NCBI GenBank assembly: GCA_022823665.1
Contig: JAJEHN010000029.1
Span: 45,976-109,975 of the forward strand
Length of the DNA: 64,000 bases
From: Thermoanaerobaculia bacterium
GTDB taxonomy: Bacteria > Acidobacteriota > Thermoanaerobaculia > Multivoradales > Multivoraceae
Reading direction: 5' to 3'
Shown here: in pieces, positions 9,254-18,342 of the stretch
How positions within the stretch are numbered: the first letter of the stretch is position 1
How the letters are laid out: every line of letters begins with the position of its first letter
The notes under the pieces: model-generated
What the model was told of the DNA's origin: nothing
The model's input: only the letters and a program-made list of their open reading frames with translations
Database searches by the model: none
Program-made: the position numbers and the translations under genes

Positions 9254-9985
9254 CTAGCCGGCCCGCTTCGGGCGCGCTTCGACCGAGGTGGACTTGCGTT
9301 CGAGACGACGGAGTTCCTTCTCGATGCGGGGGCGGACGTCGGGAGCGGCGAAAGCGAGCAGTGCCACGTAGAAGCCGCAGAGGCTCTTCAGCCGGTAGAC
9401 CTCATCGTCGAGGATGCCGAAGGCCCACTGGTCGAGGGCGAGTTCCCAGCCCACGTAGAGCTGTGTCTCGAGGAACGGCTGGCCGACCGAAGTTCTCAGT
9501 TGACCGCGGTCGAGGGCGTCGCCGACCGCCGTGTGAATCGCTCCCTTGAGCGATTGCAGGCGCCGGCCCTCGTCCTGCTGGACGAGCCGCGCCCAGTGGC
9601 CGGTGCTGAAGTCGGCCACGATGAGCGGCCGCAGCAGGTCGCCGTTGTCGATCATGTAGCTGAGCAGACCCTCCATCGCTCTCGCCGCCCGCCGCAGCGG
9701 ATCGCGAGTGGTGCGGGCGTCGGGGGCCGGCTCATCGAGGCGCTGTACCGAGTCCCGGATCAACGCCTGCAGGATCTCTTCGCGGGATCCGAGCAGGTTG
9801 TACAGCGTGGTCACGCTCAAACCGGCGTTGCGGGCCAGCTTCCGCATCGAAAGGCCGTCGGGCCCGGACTCCTTCAGCAGCGTGCGAGCCGACTCGAGGA
9901 TGCGCTGCCGGCGCGCCGCCACGTTCGCTTCGCGCCGGCCCGTAGTCCGCGTGGCTGTGGGACCGTTGGCATCGCGACTCGTCAT
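9254..9985 (-). CDS. TetR-family transcriptional regulator
   Basis: A 243-residue regulator. The HTH is near residues 30-70 (RRQRILESARTLLKESGPDG, LSMRKLARNAGLSVTTLYN), with a helical ligand domain after it. ATG 9985 was chosen over longer versions because the HTH sits at the usual distance and the upstream residues are promoter sequence. It heads the ketose operon and probably autoregulates it. A dyad (TGGTACATTGTTTCA, 10035-10049) that could be its operator lies 50 bp upstream. Confidence 0.88.
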   Translation of the reverse strand: MTSRDANGPTATRTTGRREANVAARRQRILESARTLLKESGPDGLSMRKLARNAGLSVTTLYNLLGSREEILQALIRDSVQRLDEPAPDARTTRDPLRRAARAMEGLLSYMIDNGDLLRPLIVADFSTGHWARLVQQDEGRRLQSLKGAIHTAVGDALDRGQLRTSVGQPFLETQLYVGWELALDQWAFGILDDEVYRLKSLCGFYVALLAFAAPDVRPRIEKELRRLERKSTSVEARPKRAG

Positions 9986-10034
9986 GACCGGGGGACCGGC
10001 AGGGATCATACGCGGGCGGGAACCCGCTCGAAGA

Positions 10035-10049
10035 TGGTACATTGTTTCA
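10035..10049. promoter_or_regulatory. Candidate TetR operator
   Basis: TGGTAC-ATT-GTTTCA is an imperfect 6-3-6 dyad between the TetR gene and the divergent gene at 10165. The half-site GTTTCA/TGAAAC recurs upstream of TonB receptors at 18272 and 41408. TACATT within it could also be a -10 box for the plus-strand gene. Confidence 0.4.
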
Positions 10050-10164
10050 AGTTTGAGCGGGTGCGCCAGTGCCATTGCCGGCTTCCGGGAAGGCGCGCAG
10101 CGAAAGCGGCGACCTCTACCAGCTACGGCCGACCGGCAGGGCGGGCAGACCAGGGAGACGACAA

Positions 10165-10794
10165 GTGACCGAAATCAACGTGGCTGAACTCGAACCCGTG
10201 GGGGAGTTCGGCTCGAAGGCCTGGTGCGAGGCCTGCGCCGGGTACGGCGTGCAACTCCTGGAAGACGGCGATCTGCCGGCGGACACCGCGTGGGGATTCA
10301 CGGAGATCTACACCCACGCGCCGGAGCGATTGCTGGAGGGCGGCCGCGAGATGTCGGCGTACTTCATCATGGTCAAGGACGGCCGGATCACCGGCGGCGA
10401 CGGCGCCCCCGAAGAGTGCCGCGCGCTGCCGGGCTTCCACATCGCGATGCCCTGGGCCTCGATCTGCAACCAGTCGCGCACGAAGTACGGCCGCGAGGGT
10501 CAGATGCGGCGGTCGGCCCAGGAGAAGGTCATGTTCCAGCAGATCGAGGAGTACGTCGGGCGGCCGAATCCCCTCGGCCTGGGCGGCGGCCCCAAGCACG
10601 TCTGGCCCCGCGAAGTCGGCATGGCCCTGGGCAAGGGCGCGGAGGAAGGCGGCGGCCTCCACAACATCGCCGCGAGCCTGCAGATGCCGTCCCCCGAGTT
10701 CGCGGACTTTCCCACGACGGACATGGCCGTCCCGGACTTCGAGGCGATGACGGACGAGCAGAAGCGGCGCTTCCTGGCGCTCCTAGCCGTCTGA
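10165..10794 (+). CDS. Conserved-looking hypothetical protein
   Basis: A 209-residue soluble protein I do not recognise. It has no signal peptide or membrane segment. Visible stretches are AWCEACAGYGVQLLE, GFTEIYTHAPERLLEGG, AYFIMVKDGRITGGDG and a C-terminal DFEAMTDEQKRRFLALL. Codon use matches neighbouring genes, so it is probably real. GTG 10165 has GGGAGA upstream. It is divergent from the TetR gene and may share its operator, which would place it in the same regulon. Confidence 0.7.
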   Translation: MTEINVAELEPVGEFGSKAWCEACAGYGVQLLEDGDLPADTAWGFTEIYTHAPERLLEGGREMSAYFIMVKDGRITGGDGAPEECRALPGFHIAMPWASICNQSRTKYGREGQMRRSAQEKVMFQQIEEYVGRPNPLGLGGGPKHVWPREVGMALGKGAEEGGGLHNIAASLQMPSPEFADFPTTDMAVPDFEAMTDEQKRRFLALLAV

Positions 10795-10797
10795 AAG

Positions 10798-10851
10798 CAC
10801 TGGGTGCGCCGACGCCCTCGCCGGCATCCGGCGCAAAGCGCCGGCCTCCGG
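10798..10851. repeat. Palindromic mosaic element, partial copy
   Basis: CACTGGGTGC is followed by GCCGACG-CCCT-CGCCGGC and a second hairpin built on CCGGC. Only the left part is present, between two convergent genes, where it could act as a bidirectional transcription stop. Confidence 0.75.
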
Positions 10852-10876
10852 AACTCCGCCGCCGGACCGCTCCGCC

Positions 10877-13417
10877 CTACCTGCCGTCCAGCGAAAACCG
10901 CACAGCCGTCCTGTAAGTAGCCCCCACCGCTTCACCGTCCTCCACGGCCGGCCGGAAGACGGCACGCCGCATCGCCGCGACGGCGTTCTCGGTCAGGCCG
11001 TGGGGCAAGCTCTCCAGCACCTCGACGCCGACCACGCAACCTTCCTCGTCGATGCTGACGCCGAGGCCAACCACGCCCTCGACGCCGGCTTCTATCGCTT
11101 CGTCCGTGTACTCGTGGGCCACCCGGTAGATCATCTCGCCCGGCCTGCGGTCTGGGTCGCCGACGGCGTCCGCCTGCGGGTTCGTGGCCTCCTCCCCTGC
11201 CACCGCCCGCGAGTGACAGACGAGGATCCGCGCCCGGTCGGGGATCGGGCCTTCAGGCGAGATGGCGAGGATGCTCCTCGCCTCGGCCACGCCTTCATCT
11301 GACCGGCCGGAGTCCACCAGCAGCCGCGCGAGGCTGTAGCGCGGCGCAACGGACGCCTCATCGTCCATCACCGCGATCACGCGGCGGAAGGCATCCTCGG
11401 CCTCGACCACGTCCTGCTCCGTGCGGTCGGGCTTGTCGAAGAGGGCCACGCCGAGCGCGTTGTGGGCCCGCGTTCGCAAGCGAAGGTCCTCGGTCAGCTC
11501 CAGCGCGCGGCGGGCGGCGTTGGCCATCTGTTCGAGCTCGGACCGCTGGTAGTGCGCCGCCGCCTCGGCGAGCCATCGTTCGGCGGTGTCCGGCGGGGAC
11601 GGCGCCTCGGTGACCACGGCGGGCGCCTCCGGCGCGGCCGGGGCGTTTCCGGCATCGAGGTCGAAGGTGACGACGGAGGTCGTGGCGGCAAGATCGTCGC
11701 GCACGCCAACCGCGACGCGATGCGGCCCGGGCGCGGTGACCACGTCGACCGCGAACGGCCACGAGAGGTCCCGGGCGTCCTCGATCTCTCCTTCCTTCAC
11801 GAGGACGGGGACGGAGTGCTCCGTGACCTCTGAAAGGCGCGCCTCCTCGTCCATCACCTGGACCCACAGGCGGACCTTCGCCTCCTGACCGCCGCCGGCC
11901 GGAGCCAGGGTCAGCGGACCGATGGGGATCGCGACGAGCATCCGCGACTGGATGTCGCCGTTCTCCAGCTCGACCTGGCTGCCCGTGCCGCGGACCGGCG
12001 CGATCCGGACTCCCATCGGGTTCGCGGCCTCTCCCATCGAGAGGGCCGCCAGCGTCAGGTCGGCCATCCGGGCCGAGGCGGGCTTGTCGACATAGCTGTC
12101 GCGGTGGCGAAGCATCAGGCGTCCCCGGTACCGCCGCCTGGCCTCGTCGGTCAGCTCGACCTCGATCCGATGGGTGTTCCCCCGCTCGAGGTGGGTCGGC
12201 GAGTACCCGAGCGAGTAGCGGTTCTGGAGGTCGCTGGCGATGCTGTCGAGGCCGCCCGCGAAGTTACGGGTATTGACGATCGCCCGGCCGCCGGTGCGAT
12301 CGGCCAGGCGGAGCAGCGGTTCCTCGAGATTGGCGGCGCGGGTGAACTCGATGCTGTTGGAGAAGCGGAGGTCCGCGGTGTTCATCCCGCTGATGCGAGC
12401 TCCGGCGGCGGCGACGCTGTGGAAGGTGACGCCGTTGGCGTTGGCGAGCGAGGCGAGCTCGTCGAATCGCCGTGCGAGGTCGTAGTTGAAGGCCTCGAGG
12501 GAGGCGTTCGCCGCGTCGAAGCTCCTTGCGTCGGCGAAGGGCGAGGTCGCTCCGGGACTGGCGCTCCACCGACCGCGCGTATCGGTGAACCGCTCCTCCA
12601 GCGCCCGGAACAGGTCTTCGGCCGGCCGCATGGGCAGCCCGTTGCTGATGTACAGGATGGCCTTGCGCCCCGGCAGGCCCGCCATCGTCCGGATCGCGTT
12701 CTCGAGGTTCACGATCGAGGCGTCGACTTCGCTTCGGACGGTGGTTGCGAAGCCGCGGATCAAGTCCACCACGGCGTTGTAGCGGACCCAGTCGTCGTCG
12801 ATCTCGCGCAGGATGTCGAGCCGCTCCGACTCGGTCCGCTCGCGGCCGCCGACGACCCTCGCGACCTCCCCGGTCGCCTCGGCGACGCGCCACGCCTCGG
12901 TCGTGAAGGGAAGCGCGACCTCGAACCTGCCCGCATCGTAGACGGCGAGCATCGCCCGGTCGTACGGGCTGAGCTGGACGCTCAGGAAGTTCCGCAGGAA
13001 GGGCAGCAACCGGTTGCGGTCCGTCGGCGTCAGGTTGTTGTTGTCGATGTAGACCATCAGGCTCAGCCGGTGCTCCGGGGGCGGCGGCTCGGCCGGGATG
13101 AAGCGGTCGAGGTCGCTCTCCCGGGGCCGGCGGTCCCGGAAGGTGGCGGCCTCCCGTTCGCGCGTGCTCGCGTCGAGGCCGTCCGTGAACTCGAAGAAGT
13201 TCGACAGCTCCACCGGGCGACCGTTCTCCCGCACCTCGAAGTCGTCGGCGGTCAGGCCGGTCACCGGGTTGCCGTCGCGGTCGGTCACCCAGACGTCGAC
13301 GTTGACGACGCGCACGTCGATCGTCTCGCCGAAGGTCTCGGCCGCGGGTTGTGCCTGCGCGACGCCGCTAGTCGAGCACAGCAGGAAGGCGGTGGCGAAG
13401 GCCGTAGCAAGTCTCAT
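10877..13417 (-). CDS. VWFA-related acidobacterial protein with TonB C-terminal domain
   Basis: An 846-residue exported protein. After a signal peptide (1-22) comes IDVRVVNVDVWVTDRDGNPVTGLTADDFEVRENG, the opening of the acidobacterial VWFA-related family (TIGR03436), then a VWA-like fold (LMVYIDNNNLTP, ILYISNGLPM). A TPR-like helical stretch follows (AAAHYQRSELEQMANAARRALELTE), and the last 80 residues are a TonB C-terminal-type domain (GVEGVVGLGVSIDEEG, AVAAMRRAVFRPAVEDG). Function unknown; a periplasmic adhesion or scaffold role with link to TonB-type energy transfer is a guess. It is one of the best lineage markers in the window. Confidence 0.85.
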   Translation of the reverse strand: MRLATAFATAFLLCSTSGVAQAQPAAETFGETIDVRVVNVDVWVTDRDGNPVTGLTADDFEVRENGRPVELSNFFEFTDGLDASTREREAATFRDRRPRESDLDRFIPAEPPPPEHRLSLMVYIDNNNLTPTDRNRLLPFLRNFLSVQLSPYDRAMLAVYDAGRFEVALPFTTEAWRVAEATGEVARVVGGRERTESERLDILREIDDDWVRYNAVVDLIRGFATTVRSEVDASIVNLENAIRTMAGLPGRKAILYISNGLPMRPAEDLFRALEERFTDTRGRWSASPGATSPFADARSFDAANASLEAFNYDLARRFDELASLANANGVTFHSVAAAGARISGMNTADLRFSNSIEFTRAANLEEPLLRLADRTGGRAIVNTRNFAGGLDSIASDLQNRYSLGYSPTHLERGNTHRIEVELTDEARRRYRGRLMLRHRDSYVDKPASARMADLTLAALSMGEAANPMGVRIAPVRGTGSQVELENGDIQSRMLVAIPIGPLTLAPAGGGQEAKVRLWVQVMDEEARLSEVTEHSVPVLVKEGEIEDARDLSWPFAVDVVTAPGPHRVAVGVRDDLAATTSVVTFDLDAGNAPAAPEAPAVVTEAPSPPDTAERWLAEAAAHYQRSELEQMANAARRALELTEDLRLRTRAHNALGVALFDKPDRTEQDVVEAEDAFRRVIAVMDDEASVAPRYSLARLLVDSGRSDEGVAEARSILAISPEGPIPDRARILVCHSRAVAGEEATNPQADAVGDPDRRPGEMIYRVAHEYTDEAIEAGVEGVVGLGVSIDEEGCVVGVEVLESLPHGLTENAVAAMRRAVFRPAVEDGEAVGATYRTAVRFSLDGR

Positions 13418-13472
13418 CCAAGCCAGAGAGTATCTGTGAGCGCAAGGGCGCTTTCACTGGCAGGTCGTTCCG

Positions 13473-13547
13473 CACTGGGTGCGCCGGCGCCCTCGCCGGC
13501 TGCCGCCGAAGGCGGCCGGAAGACCGGCCGGCCGTAAGGCCGGCACC
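13473..13547. repeat. Palindromic mosaic element, partial copy
   Basis: CACTGGGTGC, then GCCGGCG-CCCT-CGCCGGC, then GCCGCC-GAA-GGCGGC, then a GGCCGGCC-rich hairpin. It lies between two minus-strand genes, downstream of the PEP-utilising enzyme's stop codon and outside both coding regions. Confidence 0.8.
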
Positions 13548-13560
13548 GCTTTACAGTCCC

Positions 13561-16380
13561 TCAGGAGTCGTGAAGCGTCACGACACCCGCATCGCCATCG
13601 ACGCTGATCTCTTGCCCCTGCGCCACGCGCTGGGTGATCGTGCCCGTACCCACGACCGCGGGAATGCCGTACTCCCGGGCCACGATGGACCCATGGCCGA
13701 GGATGCCGCCGATGTCGGTCACCAGCCCCGAGGCATGGGCGAACAGCGGCGTCCACGCCGGATTCGTCATCGGACAGACGAGGATCGAGCCGGACCGCAT
13801 CCGGTCGAACTCCGGCGGCGACTTGATCAGGCTCGCCGGCGCGGTCACGGTGCCGGGGCTCACCGGGACGCCGCGCAGCGTGGGACTGTTCGGATCGTTG
13901 CGCGCCTGGGTCTCCTTGAAGGCGATGGACGGGTGCTCGCTCGCCTCTTCCGGCACGGTGCCGGGCGGGTGCAGGCGCTTGCGGGCCTCGCGCAGTTCCC
14001 GGCGTTCGGCGGCGAGCGCGCCGAGGTCGGGCCGCGCCTCGCCGCGCGCGCGGGCCTCGATCGCCTCGCGGATCTCGTCCGTGACGCAGAAGTAGATGTC
14101 GTCCGGCCGCCCGAACGTGCCGGCCTCGACCAGGCGCCGCCCCAGCTCCGCCGCCAGCGAGCGCAGGACGGGCCAGGAACTTCCGAGGTAGAACATCGTC
14201 TCCTCGCGGATCGGGTAGAAGAGGTAGGTAAACCACAGGCGGAAGCGGAACTGCCAGTACTCCAGGCCGTCGAGCAGCCCTTCGATCTCGGCCAGCGCCT
14301 TCTCCTTCTTTGCCCTCGCGTCGATGTCGTGCTGCTCCGGGCTGTAGTCCCGGTTGGCGACCATCGTCTTCAGCGTCGCGAAGAACGGCGTCGGATCCTC
14401 GCTCTGCGGCGGCTCCACGAAGTCCAGCGTGTAGCCCTGGTGCCCGAAGGTCCGGAGATAGTCGTCGATCGCCTCCAGTGCGGGGCCGCTCGCCGGGTGC
14501 TCCTGGAGCGCGTCCATGAGCCGTGAGGCCGGGGTCACCATCACGAGTTCCCACAGCGAGTCGTCGGCCCGGATGCGCTTCGCGACCTCGTAGATCGCGT
14601 CGTTCGCCTCCATCGTCTTCGACTTGAAGCCGCTGAGGAACTGGCCGCTGGTGAAGCGGTGGTCGGGCAGCGTCTCGCGCAGGAAGCACTGGAGCTGGTC
14701 GTCGGTCGACTTGGCGACGCCGAAGGTGTGGCCGGTGTCGTTCGACCAGTAGTCGCCCTCGGCCACGCCGAGGTCGACGATGCCCTGGAGCAGGGTCTCG
14801 TCGGACGCCGACGCCGGATCGATCTCGCGCCATTCGCCGGTGATCCGGACCAGGCGCGGCATCGTCTCTTCCCGCCACTTCCTGAGCACGCCCTCGTTCC
14901 ACTGGGTGCGGTTGAAGGCGATGAAGGTCGGGTTCCTGCTCTCGGGCATCGTCACCCGCTGCGCCAGCGACTCGCCGGGTTCGGCCGAGGCCGCCCAGGC
15001 GTCGAAGGCGCGGCGGTCCTCGTCGCCGAGCGCGTCCCGAAACAGCTTCAGGTCGTGCTCCGCCATCTCGACGTTCTCGGCGGGGGAGTCCTTGCGCCGC
15101 TCGGCCATCGCGCGTTCCGCGGCCTCCATCTCCTCCTCGGTCGGCTTCCTGATCTCCGTGTTGTCGCCGTCCGGGAAGAGCATCTGCCAGTCGCCGCGCT
15201 GGTAGGCGAAGCCGTTCATCGTGACGAAGACCGGGCCGCCACCGACCATCATGCTCTTGCCGCCGCGGGCCTTCTCGAGACCGATCGTCAGGTAGAGCTC
15301 CTCGAACAGTGGGCAGATGGGGTCGGGCATGTTCTCGACGATCTGGCGGCGCGTCAGGATCCGGGCCGGAGGAGTCGGCACCCACTCGACCTCGATCGGC
15401 TGCGGCGGCAGGTTCGTGATCGGCCGCGATTGCAGCAGGTGGAGCCTGCCGGCGGAGATCGCCCACTCGATGTCCTGGGGCACGCCGTCGAACCGCGCCT
15501 CGACCGCGCCGCCGAGCTCGACGAGTTCCCGGAGGGCCTCCGGCGACAGCGACGAACGGCCGCGCTCGGCCTCATCGACCGCTTCGAGCCGCGTGCCCTG
15601 GTCGCCTTCCTGGACGATCTGCTGTTCCTTCGTGCCGATGATCGTCTCCGACGCCTCGCCGGTCGCGCGGTCGACCACGTAGGTATCCGGCGTCACCTGG
15701 CCGCCGACGACCGCCTCGCCGAGGCCGAAGCTCGCGTTGACGATCGCTTCGGCGCGCTCGCCGGTCGCCGGGTTCGCGGTGAACAGGATCCCGGAGACCT
15801 CGGACGGCACCATGATCTGCACCACGACCGCCATCGCGACCGTACCCTGGTCGATGCCCATCTGGTGGCGGTAGGCGATCGCCCGCGGCGTCCACAGGGA
15901 CGCCCAGCAGTCACGCACCGCCGCGACGACGGCGTCCTCGCCGCGCACGTTGAGGTAGGTGTCCTGCTGGCCGGCGAACGATGCGTCAGGCAGGTCCTCG
16001 GCGTTGGCCGACGAGCGCACGGCCACCGGCGCTCCGGCCGGCTCGAGTCCGCGGTAGGCGGCGGCGATCTCGGAGATGGCGAGGTCGGAGGGGGCGTGTT
16101 CCGCCAGGAGGTCCTGGATCGCGGCCGATGCCGCGTCGAACGAGATGGCGCCGTTCACCAGTTCCGGCTTCGCGAGGGCCACGATGCGCTCCTGCAGGCC
16201 GTTCTCCGCCACGAAGGCCCGGTAGGCCGCCGTCGTGACGTGGAAGCCGCCCGGCACCGCGAACCCCGCGTTCGAGGCGCGCGCCAGCGAGCGGCCCTTG
16301 CCGCCCAGCAGGTCGAGATCGTCGTCGCGGGTGTCGAGCGGGCGGACGAAGGTTGCGGTCGTTTCGGAGATCAGGTCCAT
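13561..16380 (-). CDS. PEP synthase / rifampicin phosphotransferase-like enzyme
   Basis: A 939-residue PEP-utilising enzyme. The N-terminal third is the PPDK-type ATP-grasp domain (LGGKGRSLARASNAGFAVPGG, VAVRSSANAEDLPDASFAGQQ, EVSGILFTANPATGE, IEWAISAGRLHLLQSRPI). The C-terminal swivelling domain carries the phospho-histidine region (TDIGGILGHGSIVAREYGIPAV). Between them is a long linker of about 450 residues. This order matches PEP synthase-like and rifampicin phosphotransferase proteins; which substrate accepts the phosphate is open. It is 3 bp from the SDR gene and probably co-transcribed with it. Confidence 0.85.
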   Translation of the reverse strand: MDLISETTATFVRPLDTRDDDLDLLGGKGRSLARASNAGFAVPGGFHVTTAAYRAFVAENGLQERIVALAKPELVNGAISFDAASAAIQDLLAEHAPSDLAISEIAAAYRGLEPAGAPVAVRSSANAEDLPDASFAGQQDTYLNVRGEDAVVAAVRDCWASLWTPRAIAYRHQMGIDQGTVAMAVVVQIMVPSEVSGILFTANPATGERAEAIVNASFGLGEAVVGGQVTPDTYVVDRATGEASETIIGTKEQQIVQEGDQGTRLEAVDEAERGRSSLSPEALRELVELGGAVEARFDGVPQDIEWAISAGRLHLLQSRPITNLPPQPIEVEWVPTPPARILTRRQIVENMPDPICPLFEELYLTIGLEKARGGKSMMVGGGPVFVTMNGFAYQRGDWQMLFPDGDNTEIRKPTEEEMEAAERAMAERRKDSPAENVEMAEHDLKLFRDALGDEDRRAFDAWAASAEPGESLAQRVTMPESRNPTFIAFNRTQWNEGVLRKWREETMPRLVRITGEWREIDPASASDETLLQGIVDLGVAEGDYWSNDTGHTFGVAKSTDDQLQCFLRETLPDHRFTSGQFLSGFKSKTMEANDAIYEVAKRIRADDSLWELVMVTPASRLMDALQEHPASGPALEAIDDYLRTFGHQGYTLDFVEPPQSEDPTPFFATLKTMVANRDYSPEQHDIDARAKKEKALAEIEGLLDGLEYWQFRFRLWFTYLFYPIREETMFYLGSSWPVLRSLAAELGRRLVEAGTFGRPDDIYFCVTDEIREAIEARARGEARPDLGALAAERRELREARKRLHPPGTVPEEASEHPSIAFKETQARNDPNSPTLRGVPVSPGTVTAPASLIKSPPEFDRMRSGSILVCPMTNPAWTPLFAHASGLVTDIGGILGHGSIVAREYGIPAVVGTGTITQRVAQGQEISVDGDAGVVTLHDS

Positions 16381-16383
16381 CGG

Positions 16384-17160
16384 TCAGTTCCAGAAGCGAT
16401 CGAGCCGGGTCCAGGACCGGATCGGGATGACTTCGCCGGTCAGGAGGTCCGACGCCGCGGAAGCGAGGAACAGGCAGAGGTCGGCGACGTCCTCGGGGTC
16501 GGGCGGCCGCTCGAGGCGCGGCACGGGGGTGCCGTCTTCCTTCTCGGCGGGCTGGATGACGCCCCACTTGACCATCGCCGGCGTCGCGATCAGCCCCGGC
16601 GCCACGCAGTTCACGCGGATGTTGTGCTTCGCCCACTGGAAGGCGAGGTTGTTGCTCAGGCTGATCACGCCGGCCTTGGCGGCCGAGTAGTGGAGCATTC
16701 CGGGGTGGCCCTTGGTGCCGGCCACCGACGAGATGTTGATGATGTTGCCGCTCTGCTGCTCGATCATCTGCTTGCCGGCGGCGATGCAGCACAGCCAGGT
16801 GCCCGTCAGGTTCAGGTCGACGATGCGCTGCCACTCGTCGTAGGGCGTGTCCTCGGGCATGCGCGGCGTCGCGCCGCCGCCGGCGTTGTTCACCATGACG
16901 TCCAGCCGCCCGAAGGCGCCGACGGTCTCGGCGATCAGCCCGTCGACCTGGTCGGGGACCGTGATGTCGCAGCCGACGGCCAGCGCCGTCCCGCCCGCCT
17001 GTTCGATCTCGCCGACGACGCCGTCCAGGTTCTCCTTCTTGCGCGAGGCGACGACGACCCTGGCGCCGGCCTCGGCGTAGGACTTGGCGATGCAGGTGCC
17101 GATGCCGCCGGCGCCGCCGGTGACGATGGCGACCCGGTCGGTCAGGTCGAGCTTGGACAC
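16384..17160 (-). CDS. Short-chain dehydrogenase/reductase
   Basis: A 258-residue classical SDR. TGGAGGIG is the nucleotide-binding motif, NNAGGG the structural motif, and SSVAG with YSAAK the catalytic Ser-Tyr-Lys set. The C-terminal sequence (LASAASDLLTGEVIPI) is typical of FabG-like oxidoreductases. The substrate is not predictable. It lies 2 bp downstream of the haem-motif protein and 3 bp upstream of the PEP-utilising enzyme, suggesting one operon of three genes. Confidence 0.9.
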   Translation of the reverse strand: MSKLDLTDRVAIVTGGAGGIGTCIAKSYAEAGARVVVASRKKENLDGVVGEIEQAGGTALAVGCDITVPDQVDGLIAETVGAFGRLDVMVNNAGGGATPRMPEDTPYDEWQRIVDLNLTGTWLCCIAAGKQMIEQQSGNIINISSVAGTKGHPGMLHYSAAKAGVISLSNNLAFQWAKHNIRVNCVAPGLIATPAMVKWGVIQPAEKEDGTPVPRLERPPDPEDVADLCLFLASAASDLLTGEVIPIRSWTRLDRFWN

Positions 17161-17162
17161 CT

Positions 17163-18206
17163 TCAGTTCCCCTCCTTCACTCTCCCGGTCGGCACGCGAT
17201 CGCCCTCGCCGGCTCCGGCGACGATGCCGCCCGGGCAGCCGCCGCCGGGAGGAACGACCCAGTCACAGCCCGGCGTGTTGTCCGGGCCGTCGTCGTGGCA
17301 GGCCAGGAGCGCCGCGTAGTCCGCCTTCAGGCTGCCCGGCCTGCGTGGCGGCATGAACTCGTTGACGTGAACTTGCCCGGCCTCGAGCAGGCGGGCTGTC
17401 CGGGTCGGCGCGCGGTGGCAGTCGAGGCAGGCGTTGCCCTCGATGTGCGGCGTCCTCATGTCCCAGTGCGTTCCGCCGACCACCCAGTAGGGCGCCTCCG
17501 GGTCCACCCACCCCGGCAGGACAGGCTCGCTCGGGTTGGACGGCAGTTTGGCGCCGTCGATCCAGGGGTCGTGCAGGAAGGCGTTGTTCTGGTGGCACTG
17601 AACGCACTGGACGCCGGGAGGCGGTGGGATGAAGGCCTTGTCGAAGTCCTCGTCGTCGGGACCGGGGAGCTTCCCGGCGAGCATGCCGTCTTCGCCGAAG
17701 TGGAGGTACTCCTTCGCCTGAATGAGATCGCCTTTCCCGTCCGGTGATTCGAAGAAGCAGGTGGCGCCGGTCGTCTTGTTGTGGCCGATCATCTGGACGG
17801 ACGCGATGCCCCTCTTGAAGAGTTCCTGCCCGGCCGAGCGGCAGAGGTACGCCCAGACGACGTCGTCCAGGGGGCTGCCGTCGGCCGCCTTGCCCTGCAC
17901 CCTGCCGATCCGCGAGCCGACGTTGCAGTTGCCCTTGAAGTCGGGCGTGTCGCACTCGCGGTAGCCCGGACTCTCGAAGACCTCCACGCCGTCGACGTGA
18001 ATCGGGATCCGCACTCCGGCGCCGCAGTCGATCGTCGGCGGCACGCCGACGTGGGGCAGGCACATCGCGGCGTACTCCGACGCCGTCTCCGGCATCGTCT
18101 GCACCTTGCCGCCCGGTACGCAGGCGTCTTCGGCCAGTGCTCCGTGCTGCGCCACGAGAGCGAGCAGCACGGCTGCCGCCGCTCGGGAGATTCCTCGGTG
18201 CTTCAT
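17163..18206 (-). CDS. Exported c-type-haem-motif protein
   Basis: A 347-residue periplasmic protein with a signal peptide ending near ALAEDA. Two CxxCH motifs (CVQCH and CLDCH, roughly residues 215 and 265) would bind haem c covalently; additional cysteines (CVPGG, CDTPDFKGNC, CDWVVPPGGGC) suggest disulfides. No overall family is recognised. The start ATG 18206 has GGAGG seven bases upstream. It is divergent from the TonB receptor at 18343 and may share its control region. It could be an electron-transfer or oxidase component. Confidence 0.75.
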   Translation of the reverse strand: MKHRGISRAAAAVLLALVAQHGALAEDACVPGGKVQTMPETASEYAAMCLPHVGVPPTIDCGAGVRIPIHVDGVEVFESPGYRECDTPDFKGNCNVGSRIGRVQGKAADGSPLDDVVWAYLCRSAGQELFKRGIASVQMIGHNKTTGATCFFESPDGKGDLIQAKEYLHFGEDGMLAGKLPGPDDEDFDKAFIPPPPGVQCVQCHQNNAFLHDPWIDGAKLPSNPSEPVLPGWVDPEAPYWVVGGTHWDMRTPHIEGNACLDCHRAPTRTARLLEAGQVHVNEFMPPRRPGSLKADYAALLACHDDGPDNTPGCDWVVPPGGGCPGGIVAGAGEGDRVPTGRVKEGN

Positions 18207-18271
18207 CTCGTCCTCCAGACTCCGGCAGCCAGTGTACCGAAGTTGTAACAGTGTCTCAACTTGGAACAAGA

Positions 18272-18286
18272 TGAAACGCTGTATCA
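18272..18286. promoter_or_regulatory. Candidate TetR-type operator upstream of TonB receptor
   Basis: TGAAAC-GCT-GTATCA is a near-perfect 6-3-6 dyad, 57 bp before the receptor start. TTGGAA (18261) and TATCAT (18282) could form a promoter with 15-bp spacing, with the dyad overlapping the -10 box, a typical repressor position. Confidence 0.45.
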
Positions 18287-18342
18287 TGTTTTGCGTACCC
18301 TTCAGGAAAGACCAGGCCCTCACGAACTTCAGGAGGACGAGT

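Noticed and set aside
14659..17319. An 886-codon plus-strand frame across the PEP-utilising enzyme and SDR genes.
   Set aside because: No recognisable motif, runs over two well-supported minus-strand genes, and shows the His/Asp/Arg-rich composition of antisense frames.
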